A stretch of 64,000 nt of DNA, taken from the NCBI RefSeq assembly GCF_025465945.1, contig NZ_JANLNW010000080.1, positions 124,001 through 188,000 of the forward strand, written 5' to 3'. The position numbers and the translations under genes are program-made. The number at the start of each line of letters is the position of its first letter. Within the stretch, counting starts at the first letter, position 1. Under the pieces are notes generated by a model. That model was not told the origin of the DNA. It saw only the letters and a list, made by a program, of their open reading frames with translations, and ran no database searches. Below, one piece after another: positions 18,735-27,015 of this stretch. The DNA is from Pseudomonas sp. 6D_7.1_Bac1. GTDB lineage: Bacteria > Pseudomonadota > Gammaproteobacteria > Pseudomonadales > Pseudomonadaceae.

Positions 18735-19838
18735 ATGTTGCCGCCCGCGCCATCAGACAAGACAGCAACGCGCAGCCAGCTCGACGTACTGATCCGTGCC
18801 GGGCTGATCAGCGTACTGGCCTTTTTCTGCTTTCAGGTGTTCCAGCCGTTCCTCAACCTGATGCTCTGGTCGATTATCCTGGCGATCACCCTTTACCCGT
18901 TGCAAGGGATGTTGAAGAACCGGCTGGGTATCCGTGACGGGCTTGCGGCCAGCTTGATCATCCTGGTCGCTATCATCTTGCTGCTGGTCCCGGCCTACCT
19001 CATGGGCGCTTCGATCACCTCGTCCGTGGAGGGCGCCGTGACCTTGTTCAGGTCGGGTGACGTGCGTATCCCTCCACCGAACGACTCGATCGCCACCTGG
19101 CCGCTGATAGGACAGAACCTGTACGACTTCTGGCAGCATGCCTCGGACGATCTGACCAGTCTGTTGAGAAAGGTCATGCCCTACGTGCGAAGCGGGGGCC
19201 TCAGACTTCTGAGCAGGATGGCAGGTGTTGGCCTTGGTTTCCTGATGTTCATCGCCGCCCTGATCATCGCCGGAATTTTTATGGCCTACGGTGAGAATGG
19301 CAGCCGCAGTTCGGTGATGATCGCCTCGCGAATCTCCGGGCCGGACAAGGGACCGCAGATTGCCGCCTTGTGTACTGCCACTGTTCGAGCGGTCGCTCAG
19401 GGCGTGGTCGGTATCGCCTTCATTCAGATGCTGTTGGTCGGTGCCGGATTCGTAGTCAAGGGCGTGCCCGGCGCTGGTTTCCTGGCGCTGGTGGTGCTGT
19501 TGGTCAGTATTGTGCAGCTACCCAGCCTGGTGATCATAGTTCCGATCATCGGCGTGGTCTTTGCTCTCGAAGGGACCAATGCGGCCACCATTGCCTTCGC
19601 CATTTACAGCCTTGTCGCCTGCCAGACGGACAATGTGCTCAAGCCCCTGCTATTGGGGCGTGGCGTCAATGTGCCGATGCCCATCGTGCTGATCGGTGCA
19701 CTGGGCGGCATGGTCACCGGGGGCATCATTGGGCTGTTCACCGGTTCGGTGGTGCTGGCGGTCGGTTATGAACTTTTCTGGCAGTGGGTCGAAGACTCGC
19801 AGCCAAACAGCGAGCCAGACGAGAAACCGAACGGATGA
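18735..19838 (+). CDS. AI-2E family (PerM/YdiK-type) membrane transporter
   Basis: This 367-residue inner-membrane protein has seven or eight hydrophobic helices, including a long N-terminal pair (about residues 20-75) and a C-terminal cluster (about 210-355) with the family-typical PxPxVLIGALGGMVTGGIIGLFTG region. The family is named after the E. coli autoinducer-2 exporter candidate TqsA, but many members have other or unknown substrates. GGAG lies eight bases before the ATG. The gene overlaps the next one by four bases (ATGA), so it is probably co-transcribed with the efflux genes that follow, which form a separate export machine. Confidence 0.9.
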   Translation: MLPPAPSDKTATRSQLDVLIRAGLISVLAFFCFQVFQPFLNLMLWSIILAITLYPLQGMLKNRLGIRDGLAASLIILVAIILLLVPAYLMGASITSSVEGAVTLFRSGDVRIPPPNDSIATWPLIGQNLYDFWQHASDDLTSLLRKVMPYVRSGGLRLLSRMAGVGLGFLMFIAALIIAGIFMAYGENGSRSSVMIASRISGPDKGPQIAALCTATVRAVAQGVVGIAFIQMLLVGAGFVVKGVPGAGFLALVVLLVSIVQLPSLVIIVPIIGVVFALEGTNAATIAFAIYSLVACQTDNVLKPLLLGRGVNVPMPIVLIGALGGMVTGGIIGLFTGSVVLAVGYELFWQWVEDSQPNSEPDEKPNG

Positions 19839-21367
19839 GGAGATTGCCCAGCCCGGTCCAGGCAGTGTTGCTTTCTGTTCTCGGGCTTGCCGGTTGCACA
19901 CAACTGGGGCCGGACTTCCAGTCGCCACGCCCGGCCTGGGTCGAGAGCTGGAACAGCCCGGCGATAGAACAAGCCAGCGAGCAGCGCCCGCAACCCGACC
20001 TGCGCCAATGGTGGCAGGTGTTCAAGGATCCGAGCCTCGATACGCTGATCGCCGAGGCCGACACCCATAACTCCACGCTGGAAATTGCCGGACTTCGCGT
20101 GATGGAGGCTCGTGCTCAATTGGGTATCGCCCAGAGCGGGCGTTACCCGCAATTGCAGCAGGCGCGTGCCGACAGCCTGCGCCTGGATCGTCGTCAGTTT
20201 GGCGGCAGCAACCCGCAGGACCTGCATATCTGGCAATACAGCGCCGGCTTCGACATTGGCTGGGAGCTGGACTTCTGGGGGCGTTTCAGCCGTGCCATCG
20301 AGTCGGCCGATGCTGCCTACCTGGCGTCCCAGGACAACTATGAAGATGTGCTGGTCTTGTTGCGTGCCCAGGTGGCCACCACCTATTTCGCCTTGCGCAC
20401 GAGTGAAGCCCGCCTGCGCATTGCCCGCGAGAACGCCAACCGGCAGAAGCGCAGCCTGGAGATTACCGAGCGATTGTTCAAAAGCGGCGAGAATGCCGAG
20501 CTGGACTTTCAGCAGGCCAAGGCGCAGTACGTGGCCACCCTGGCAACTATTCCCAATCTTGAAAGCCAGGTGCTGAGCACTCGCAATGCCCTCGCCGTGC
20601 TGATCGGGCACCCGCCGGGGCCATTGGAGCAGTTGTCGAAAACCACCGAGCTGGCGCCGCTGCCGGATCGCGCCATCCTGCAGGACGTGCCGGCCAACCT
20701 GCTGTTACGCCGCCCTGACGTACGTGCGGCAGAGCATGCGGTGGCGGCGCAATCGGCGCTCATCGGCGTGGCAGAGACCGATCTGTACCCCTCGCTGACC
20801 CTGCTGGGCAGTATCGGTTGGAGCGCCACGACGCTGAGCGGCGCTTCCAGCAACCTGGACCTCATCGCAGGTCCCAGCCTGCTGTGGAATGTGTTCGATT
20901 ACGGCCGGATCAAGAACAACGTGCGGGTGCAGGATGCGCGCCTTCAGCAGCTGATCGAAGCCTACCGCGACGGTGTCCGTCAGGCGGCGCGCGAGGCCGA
21001 TGATGCCGCCACGGGGCTGACTAAGGCGCTGGAAAGCGAGCGCTTGCAGGCTGAAGCGGCGCAGGCAGCGTTACGTTCGTTGACCCTGGCCAATGCGCAG
21101 TATCGTGAAGGCTTCGCGGACTTCCAGCGCGTGCTCGATGCCCAGCGCGAACTGTTCCAGCAACAGGACAACTATTTGGTTAGCCATGGTAATGCCGCGG
21201 GCAGCCTGGTCGCGCTGTACAAGGCGTTGGGTGGTGGTTGGTACAGCGAGCAGCCCAGGGTCAGGCAGGACACCCGCGAGCAGATGCGTCAACGAACCGA
21301 CTGGGGCGACCTGCTGCACGACGCCGCGACTCCGTCCGTCAGGCCCGGGCAAACTCCGACAAGGTGA
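19835..21367 (+). CDS. NodT-family outer-membrane efflux lipoprotein
   Basis: The product has 510 residues. The signal peptide ends in the lipobox LAGC (Cys21), so the mature protein is a lipoprotein. Two OEP repeats follow, each with strand and long coiled-coil helices, and the usual NodT/OprM landmarks such as WWQVFKDPSLD, GWELDFWGR, LLRRPDVRAAEHAV and FDYGRIKNN. It should form the trimeric outer-membrane channel of a tripartite pump. The start at 19835 overlaps the permease stop by four bases; an upstream in-frame ATG would lack a signal peptide. The HlyD adaptor gene follows after six bases. Confidence 0.93.
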   Translation: MRRLPSPVQAVLLSVLGLAGCTQLGPDFQSPRPAWVESWNSPAIEQASEQRPQPDLRQWWQVFKDPSLDTLIAEADTHNSTLEIAGLRVMEARAQLGIAQSGRYPQLQQARADSLRLDRRQFGGSNPQDLHIWQYSAGFDIGWELDFWGRFSRAIESADAAYLASQDNYEDVLVLLRAQVATTYFALRTSEARLRIARENANRQKRSLEITERLFKSGENAELDFQQAKAQYVATLATIPNLESQVLSTRNALAVLIGHPPGPLEQLSKTTELAPLPDRAILQDVPANLLLRRPDVRAAEHAVAAQSALIGVAETDLYPSLTLLGSIGWSATTLSGASSNLDLIAGPSLLWNVFDYGRIKNNVRVQDARLQQLIEAYRDGVRQAAREADDAATGLTKALESERLQAEAAQAALRSLTLANAQYREGFADFQRVLDAQRELFQQQDNYLVSHGNAAGSLVALYKALGGGWYSEQPRVRQDTREQMRQRTDWGDLLHDAATPSVRPGQTPTR

Positions 21368-21373
21368 CAGAAC

Positions 21374-22510
21374 ATGAGTGAACGAGCGCAACCCGACTCG
21401 CCAGAACCAGAGCAGGCCAAAGCACCTGCGGCGAAGGAAGACGATGCCGCTGGCAAGGGAATCAAGTGGGTGGCCATGCTGATCGTACTCAGTCTCGCCT
21501 GGTACTTAATGGCCGACCGCTTTACGCCTTACACCCAGCAAGCGCGGGTGCAGGCTTTCGTGATACCGGTGGCAGCAGAAGTGTCGGGGCGGGTGTCCAG
21601 GGTACTGGTGCGCAACAACCTGGACGTTAAAGCCGGAGACCTGTTATTTGAAGTGAACCCGCAGCAGTACCAGATCGCCGTCGACCGGGCCCGTGCCGAT
21701 CTCGAAACGACGCGCCGACAGATCGGCGCGAGCACGGCCGGGATCGACTCGGCGCAGGCGACGCTGCGCGCAGCCCAGGCCGCTGAACTCAGGGCGCGCC
21801 AGGACAGCGACCGGCTGGAGCGTCTGTACCGCGATGACCCTGGCACAATCTCCCAGCGCCGGCTTGAGAGTGCGCAGGCCACCCGTCAGCAGTCCATCAG
21901 CCAGGCCCAGGCCGCCCGGGCCGAGGTGCAGCGCGCACGGGAACAGCAGGGCGGCAGCGAGGGGGAAAACGCCCAGATCCGCAGCGCCACCAGCTCGCTG
22001 GAAAAGGCCGAGCTGGACCTGGCCAATACTCAGGTGCATGCCCGCCTGGCGGGCCTCATCACCGACTTGCGTACGGAGGTCGGCCAATATACCGCCGCAG
22101 GAAATCCGGTGATGACCCTGATTGCCATCCATGACGTCTGGATCAGTGCCGACATGACCGAGAACAACCTGGGGCATGTCGAGCCGGGCACTCCGGTGTC
22201 TATTGTGCTGGACGCCTTGCCCGGCGAGGTCTTTGAAGGGCGGGTACGCAGCGTTGGCTATGGCGTCAGCGTCGGTCTGAACACGGCGCCCGGGACCCTG
22301 CCGAACGTGCAGAACAGCCGCGACTGGTTGCGTCCCGCTCAGCGTTTTCCGGTCATCATCGAGTTCACCCCGGGCGAACTGACTGACCTGCGCGGTTTAC
22401 GGGTCGGCGGTCAGGCGGAAGTCATGGCGTTCCCCCGCCCGGGCAATCCGCTCAACCCGCTGGGTCGGCTGTTTTTGCGCCTGATGAGTTGGCTGTCGTA
22501 TGCGTACTGA
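21374..22510 (+). CDS. HlyD/EmrA-type periplasmic adaptor
   Basis: The product has 378 residues: a cytoplasmic N-terminus, one membrane anchor at about residues 33-50, then the barrel-sandwich half-motif VAAEVSGRVSRVLVRNN, a long alpha-hairpin rich in Gln, Ala and Arg (about 95-215), and the second half ARLAGLITDL. It links the inner-membrane component to the outer-membrane channel. It overlaps the DUF2955 gene by 11 bases, indicating translational coupling, and together with it and the NodT gene forms an EmrA/AaeA-like export system. Substrates of such systems are often aromatic acids, but nothing here shows which. Confidence 0.92.
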   Translation: MSERAQPDSPEPEQAKAPAAKEDDAAGKGIKWVAMLIVLSLAWYLMADRFTPYTQQARVQAFVIPVAAEVSGRVSRVLVRNNLDVKAGDLLFEVNPQQYQIAVDRARADLETTRRQIGASTAGIDSAQATLRAAQAAELRARQDSDRLERLYRDDPGTISQRRLESAQATRQQSISQAQAARAEVQRAREQQGGSEGENAQIRSATSSLEKAELDLANTQVHARLAGLITDLRTEVGQYTAAGNPVMTLIAIHDVWISADMTENNLGHVEPGTPVSIVLDALPGEVFEGRVRSVGYGVSVGLNTAPGTLPNVQNSRDWLRPAQRFPVIIEFTPGELTDLRGLRVGGQAEVMAFPRPGNPLNPLGRLFLRLMSWLSYAY

Positions 22511-23534
22511 GCGCGATCCACGCAGCCAGCGCGCCTTGCGTCTAGCCAGTGGTACCGCGCTGTGCCTGGCCACGAGTTTCGGCCTGGACCTGCCAATTCC
22601 GTTTTTGGCCCCGGTGCTGGCCTTGCTCCTGCTGGCCCTGAGCAATCGGCGATTGCCGTTGAAGGCCGGACCGATGTTGGTGCTCATGGTCTTGCTGACC
22701 TCCAGTGTCGGCCTGCTGCTGATTCCCCTGCTGCGTCATGCCGCCTTGAGCGGGTTTTTGTTGGTCGGGCTGGGGCTGTTCCTGTGCTTTCGTTTCGAGC
22801 AGCTCGGCGGCAATGCGTTGCTGTCGACCTTGTTGGTGATCGGTCTGACGCTGGTCTCTGCTTCCGGCACCGCAAGCTTCACGTTGGCCCTGCTCGTGGT
22901 AGAGGCCCTGACCAAGGGCATGCTGCTGGCAGTCCTGTTCGTGATGCTGGGCCATTGGCTGTTCCCGGAGCCGATCGATACCCCGGCCGATCCACCGCGT
23001 CCCGCCTTGGCGCCGGCCGAGGCGGCATGGGTGGCCCTGCGTGCCACGCTGGTGGTGCTGCCGACTTTCCTCATGGTCCTGATCGACCCAGCCAGCTATG
23101 TACCGCTGGTCATAAAGTTAGTCAGCCTTGGCCAGCAGGTCAGCAGCACTAATGCCCGCGATGCTGGTCGCGAGCTGCTGGGTTCGACCCTACTCGGTGG
23201 TCTGCTGGCCATCCTGTTTTGGGGGGCACTGGGTCTCTTCCCCCACCTGTGGATGTTCTTCCTGTGGATGCTGCTGTTCTGTCTGTGGCTGGCGCGCAAG
23301 TTGTACGGTCTTGACCCGAGCCGGCGAAGTCCGGGATTCTGGTTGAGTACCCTGTCGACCTTGATCATCCTGCTGGGGCAATCGGTCCAGGACAGTATCG
23401 CCGGCAAGGATGTCTACAGTGCATTCGCCGTGCGCATGGGGCTGTTCATCGCGGTGACCCTGTATGCCTGCGGCGTGGTCTATGTGATCGATAATCTACG
23501 GGCTCGTCGACAACGGCGCGCCATTCGCGCCTGA
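22500..23534 (+). CDS. DUF2955 (FUSC-like) inner-membrane transport component
   Basis: This 344-residue protein consists mainly of hydrophobic helices arranged in two blocks (about residues 15-155 and 180-335) with a polar linker. It matches the DUF2955 family, which pairs with HlyD adaptors in the way AaeB pairs with AaeA. It would be the inner-membrane pump of the tripartite system. The start lies within the adaptor gene, 11 bases before its stop. Confidence 0.88.
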   Translation: MRTERDPRSQRALRLASGTALCLATSFGLDLPIPFLAPVLALLLLALSNRRLPLKAGPMLVLMVLLTSSVGLLLIPLLRHAALSGFLLVGLGLFLCFRFEQLGGNALLSTLLVIGLTLVSASGTASFTLALLVVEALTKGMLLAVLFVMLGHWLFPEPIDTPADPPRPALAPAEAAWVALRATLVVLPTFLMVLIDPASYVPLVIKLVSLGQQVSSTNARDAGRELLGSTLLGGLLAILFWGALGLFPHLWMFFLWMLLFCLWLARKLYGLDPSRRSPGFWLSTLSTLIILLGQSVQDSIAGKDVYSAFAVRMGLFIAVTLYACGVVYVIDNLRARRQRRAIRA

Positions 23535-23572
23535 GGTTCAAGCGGTATGCGGTAGTTCGCAGGTATAACGCT

Positions 23573-24736
23573 TCAGCGGCGCAGTACGACTACGCCGGCT
23601 ATGGCTGACAGGATCGAACCGATCAGCACACCGACTTTGACTTCATCAACCAGATGAGGCGATTCAGGGAACGCAAGATTTCCAATAAAAAGACTCATTG
23701 TGAAACCGATGCCGCACAAGAGCGCGACGCCGTAGACCTGCATCCAGTTACTGCCCTCCGGTAACCTGGCCAATCCCAGACGAATGGCTAGCGCAGCCAA
23801 GAGGAAAATACCTATCTGTTTACCAACCAGCAGACCCAGTGCAACGCCCAGCGGAACTGGATCAACCAAATTCTCCATGGAGATACCAGCCAGCGAAACC
23901 CCAGCGTTGGCAAAGCCAAAAATTGGAACGATGGCAAACGCTACCAAAGAGTGAAGTTTTTCCTCCAGGAACAGCAGTGGAGATCGTGATTCCTCCTCCG
24001 GTTCGCCCATGGGGATACAGAGCGCCAAAGCAACACCCGCCAACGTAGCGTGTACCCCAGACTGTAGGACGAGGAGCCACAACAAGCCCCCCATCACCAG
24101 ATAAGGAAGCAACCGTCTTACACCCAGACGGTTCATTGCAATGAGAGCGATCAGTGTGGCAAATGAAGCCAACAACATCGGCAGTGAAAGGCCCGAAGTA
24201 TAGAAAACAGCAATAATCAATATCGCTGCAAGATCATCGATGATCGCCAAGGCTGCCAGGAAAATCTTCAGCGAAATAGGTACTCGCTTACCCAATAGCG
24301 ACAAAACGCCTAAGGCAAACGCAATATCGGTGGCAGCAGGAATGGCCCAGCCGTTCAGGGTCTGAGCATTTCCCCAGTTAATCGCGATATAGATCAGTGC
24401 AGGGACTACCAATCCACCCAAGGCGGCAAGCCCTGGTAATGCACGCTGCCCCCATGTAGCGAGCCCCCCCGCAAGCACCTCTCTTTTGATCTCAAGACCA
24501 ACCAATAGAAAGAAAACCGCCATCAGACCATCATTAATCCAGTGCTCGACTGACAGGCCCAACCAGACGCTATTCAAAAGTGCAAAATAGCCTCCAGAGA
24601 GTGGCGAGTTGGCAACAATCAGGGCCGCTGACGCTGCGCCCATTAGAACCAGACCGCCTGCAGATTCCGACGATAAGAATCGGGCCAGAATCGCAGCGGC
24701 CCTAGGTGTTTCAGCCATAGCGCGCTGCTTGGTCAT
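23573..24736 (-). CDS. nhaA: Na+/H+ antiporter NhaA
   Basis: The product has 387 residues with about 12 membrane helices. The ion-binding Asp pair is present in ALAIIDDLAA (Asp167 and Asp168), with the assembly-helix residues ATDIAFALG (Asp137) and the GLEIKREVL loop. It exchanges internal sodium for external protons and protects against salt and alkaline stress. ATG at 24736 is chosen with GAGGA six bases upstream; a TTG one codon earlier is also open. It converges with the DUF2955 gene and sits next to gltS, another sodium-coupled transporter, transcribed in the same direction but probably separately. Codon usage is somewhat less GC-biased than its neighbours. Confidence 0.95.
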   Translation of the reverse strand: MTKQRAMAETPRAAAILARFLSSESAGGLVLMGAASAALIVANSPLSGGYFALLNSVWLGLSVEHWINDGLMAVFFLLVGLEIKREVLAGGLATWGQRALPGLAALGGLVVPALIYIAINWGNAQTLNGWAIPAATDIAFALGVLSLLGKRVPISLKIFLAALAIIDDLAAILIIAVFYTSGLSLPMLLASFATLIALIAMNRLGVRRLLPYLVMGGLLWLLVLQSGVHATLAGVALALCIPMGEPEEESRSPLLFLEEKLHSLVAFAIVPIFGFANAGVSLAGISMENLVDPVPLGVALGLLVGKQIGIFLLAALAIRLGLARLPEGSNWMQVYGVALLCGIGFTMSLFIGNLAFPESPHLVDEVKVGVLIGSILSAIAGVVVLRR

Positions 24737-24809
24737 CAAATTCCTCAGAGTTGCTAAAGAGGTAATGGGTTAACTGTAGTCGTCTAATGAATGACCAGAC
24801 ACCCATTCT

Positions 24810-26009
24810 TCACCCGTAGATGGGCAGTAGCAGGAACAACTTGATGACAACCGCATTCACGATGTCGATGAAAAACGCGCCCACCATCGGCACGACCAGG
24901 AAGGCAAGATGGGAAGGGCCGAACTGCGCCGTGATGGCTTGCATGTTGGCGATCGCCGTCGGCGTGGCCCCAAGGCCGAAACCGCAGTGCCCGGCTGCCA
25001 GCACCGCTGCATCGTAGTTGCTCCCCATGATCCGGAAGGTGATGTAAATGGCGTAGCCGGCCATCGCCAGCGCCTGCACAGCCAGGATCGCGAGAAGCGG
25101 CAGCGCAAGCGACGCCAGGTCACCCAGGCGCAGGCTCATCAGCGCAATCGCCAGAAAGAGCCCGAGGCTGACATTGCCGAGCAGCGACACTTCGCGCTCG
25201 AACACCTGATACCAGCCGCGTAGGGCGAGGCCGTTACGCAGAACAACGCCAACGAACAATACGCACACGAACGCCGGCAGCTCGAATGCGGTGTTGGCCA
25301 GCCATGAGGCAAGCGTCGAGCCGACAGCGAGGCAAATGGCAATCAGTGCCACGGTTTCAATAAAGACGTCCGCCGAGATCGGGCGAACGGCTTTGGGTTG
25401 CTCGAAAGCAGTCGCGCTTGCGATGTTGGATTGCGGGGTTGAGGTAAGGCCATGCCGCATGATCAGAAAGCGCGCGACCGGGCCGCCGATCAATCCCCCC
25501 AGTATCAGGCCGAACGTGGCACAGGCAATCGCAATCTCTGTCGCCGAGGCGAGCCCATGGCGTTCCGAAAACACGGCAGCCCAGGCCGCACCTGTGCCAT
25601 GCCCACCCGACAACGTCACCGACGCCCCCAGCAGGCCGAGAATGCGCTCTTGCCCCAACGCCCAGGCAAGTCCAATGCCGAGCGCATCCTGCATCACGAG
25701 CAAGCCGACCACCGCACCGAGAAAAACCACCAGTGAACGTCCGCCAGCTTTGAGCCCTGCCAGGTCTGCGTTAAGGCCAATGGTGGCGAAGAACGTGAGC
25801 ATCAGCGGCGCTTGAAGCGTTGTATCGAAACGCACGTCGATGTTGAAGGCGCGGCCTGATGCAAAAACCAGCAGCGCTACCAGCAGCCCGCCGACCACGG
25901 GTTCGGGGATGCTGTAGGTGCGCAATATTCGTACCCGAGCAAGGATCAGTCGCCCGAGAAGAAGAACGAGGGACGCGGCCATCAGCGTTTCCAGCGTGTC
26001 GAGGCGCAC
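24810..26009 (-). CDS. gltS: Sodium/glutamate symporter GltS
   Basis: The product has 399 residues with ten or more helices in an inverted repeat. Family landmarks visible are YSIPEPVVGGLLVA near the N-terminus, the GGHGTGAAW re-entrant loop in the first half, and CGFGLGATPTAIANM in the second half. It imports glutamate with sodium. Together with nhaA and kdp it makes this stretch a monovalent-ion and compatible-solute region, since potassium glutamate is the main osmolyte pair. Confidence 0.95.
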   Translation of the reverse strand: MRLDTLETLMAASLVLLLGRLILARVRILRTYSIPEPVVGGLLVALLVFASGRAFNIDVRFDTTLQAPLMLTFFATIGLNADLAGLKAGGRSLVVFLGAVVGLLVMQDALGIGLAWALGQERILGLLGASVTLSGGHGTGAAWAAVFSERHGLASATEIAIACATFGLILGGLIGGPVARFLIMRHGLTSTPQSNIASATAFEQPKAVRPISADVFIETVALIAICLAVGSTLASWLANTAFELPAFVCVLFVGVVLRNGLALRGWYQVFEREVSLLGNVSLGLFLAIALMSLRLGDLASLALPLLAILAVQALAMAGYAIYITFRIMGSNYDAAVLAAGHCGFGLGATPTAIANMQAITAQFGPSHLAFLVVPMVGAFFIDIVNAVVIKLFLLLPIYG

Positions 26010-26325
26010 GATATTCCTCTCCCGTAGAGATAGATTCGTTATCTGCGCGCAGTCGGGCTGTCCTGGAATGAGCCGCCGCGAACCTGAGAAACAGATGACC
26101 GGTAACGCTCGATAGCATTGAGCCCACGCTCACGCCCCATCGCAGTTGCGAGAAATATTCGGGGCCTTTGAAAGCGGGGGAGAGCGTCCCCAGTGGCTGT
26201 GTCGAGTCGGGTGCAGTGGCCCGTCTCCAGATAATGATAGTGCACGTGCAGAGCTATTGATGCCGACGTCATTCCAATGCCGGTCAAACGCTGTACACGC
26301 GGCGACAAGAACCTCAGTCATCTGC
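26010..26325. other. Intergenic stretch between gltS and kdpE
   Basis: No gene with a ribosome-binding site or recognisable family is seen. It should contain the gltS promoter and the end of the kdp transcript. No clear rho-independent terminator was found for kdpE. Confidence 0.45.
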
Positions 26326-27015
26326 TCAGGGAATAAATCGGTAACCAATACCGGTTTCGGTCACCAGGTGCCGTGGCTGGGACGGGTCGGCTTCGATTTT
26401 TTTGCGCAGCCCCCCCATGAAGACCCGAAGGTAAGGTGTATCGGTGGTGTGCGAAGGACCCCATACCGCTTTGAGTAGCTGCAGGTGTGTCAGCACCCGG
26501 TCCGGGTGCGAGCAAAGATGAACCAGCAAACGGTACTCCAGTGGTGTCAGGTGCAAAGGGGCGCCGGCACGCTCCACGACGCGTCGATCCAGATCGATTT
26601 GAATGTCGGAGAAGCTCAGCACTGCGTGGTTCTCGGCATCTTTCACGCGCCTGCGTAACAGGGCACGGACACGGGCGAGCAGTTCTCCGGTGCCGAAGGG
26701 TTTCACCAGGTAGTCGTCAGCCCCGGTGTCCAGGGCCAGAATTTTGTCGGATTCCGCGCCGCGGGCAGACAAGACAATGATCGGCACCTCTGACCAACTC
26801 CGTACGTCCCGGATCAGGTCGACGCCGTCACCGTCGGGCAGTCCGAGGTCGAGCACGATCAGATCCGGCCGGCGCGTTCCAGCGTCGATCAGGCCTCGCT
26901 GAAAGGTCTCGGCTTCATGCACTTCCAGGCCATCGGCTTGCAGGGCCATCCGCACAAAACGGCGGATTTCCTTCTCGTCTTCAATCAGCAGGACACGCAG
27001 CACCGGCTCGCTCAT
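26326..27015 (-). CDS. kdpE: Response regulator KdpE
   Basis: The 229-residue OmpR/PhoB-type regulator has a receiver domain at residues 1-120 with acidic pocket IEDE, phosphoacceptor Asp56 in LIVLDLGLP and conserved Lys in DDYLVKPF. A winged-helix DNA-binding domain lies at about 130-229 (LTPLEYRLLVHLCSHPDRVLT, TETGIGYRF). It activates kdpFABC under potassium limitation after phosphorylation by KdpD. Its ATG overlaps the kdpD stop by four bases. Confidence 0.95.
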   Translation of the reverse strand: MSEPVLRVLLIEDEKEIRRFVRMALQADGLEVHEAETFQRGLIDAGTRRPDLIVLDLGLPDGDGVDLIRDVRSWSEVPIIVLSARGAESDKILALDTGADDYLVKPFGTGELLARVRALLRRRVKDAENHAVLSFSDIQIDLDRRVVERAGAPLHLTPLEYRLLVHLCSHPDRVLTHLQLLKAVWGPSHTTDTPYLRVFMGGLRKKIEADPSQPRHLVTETGIGYRFIP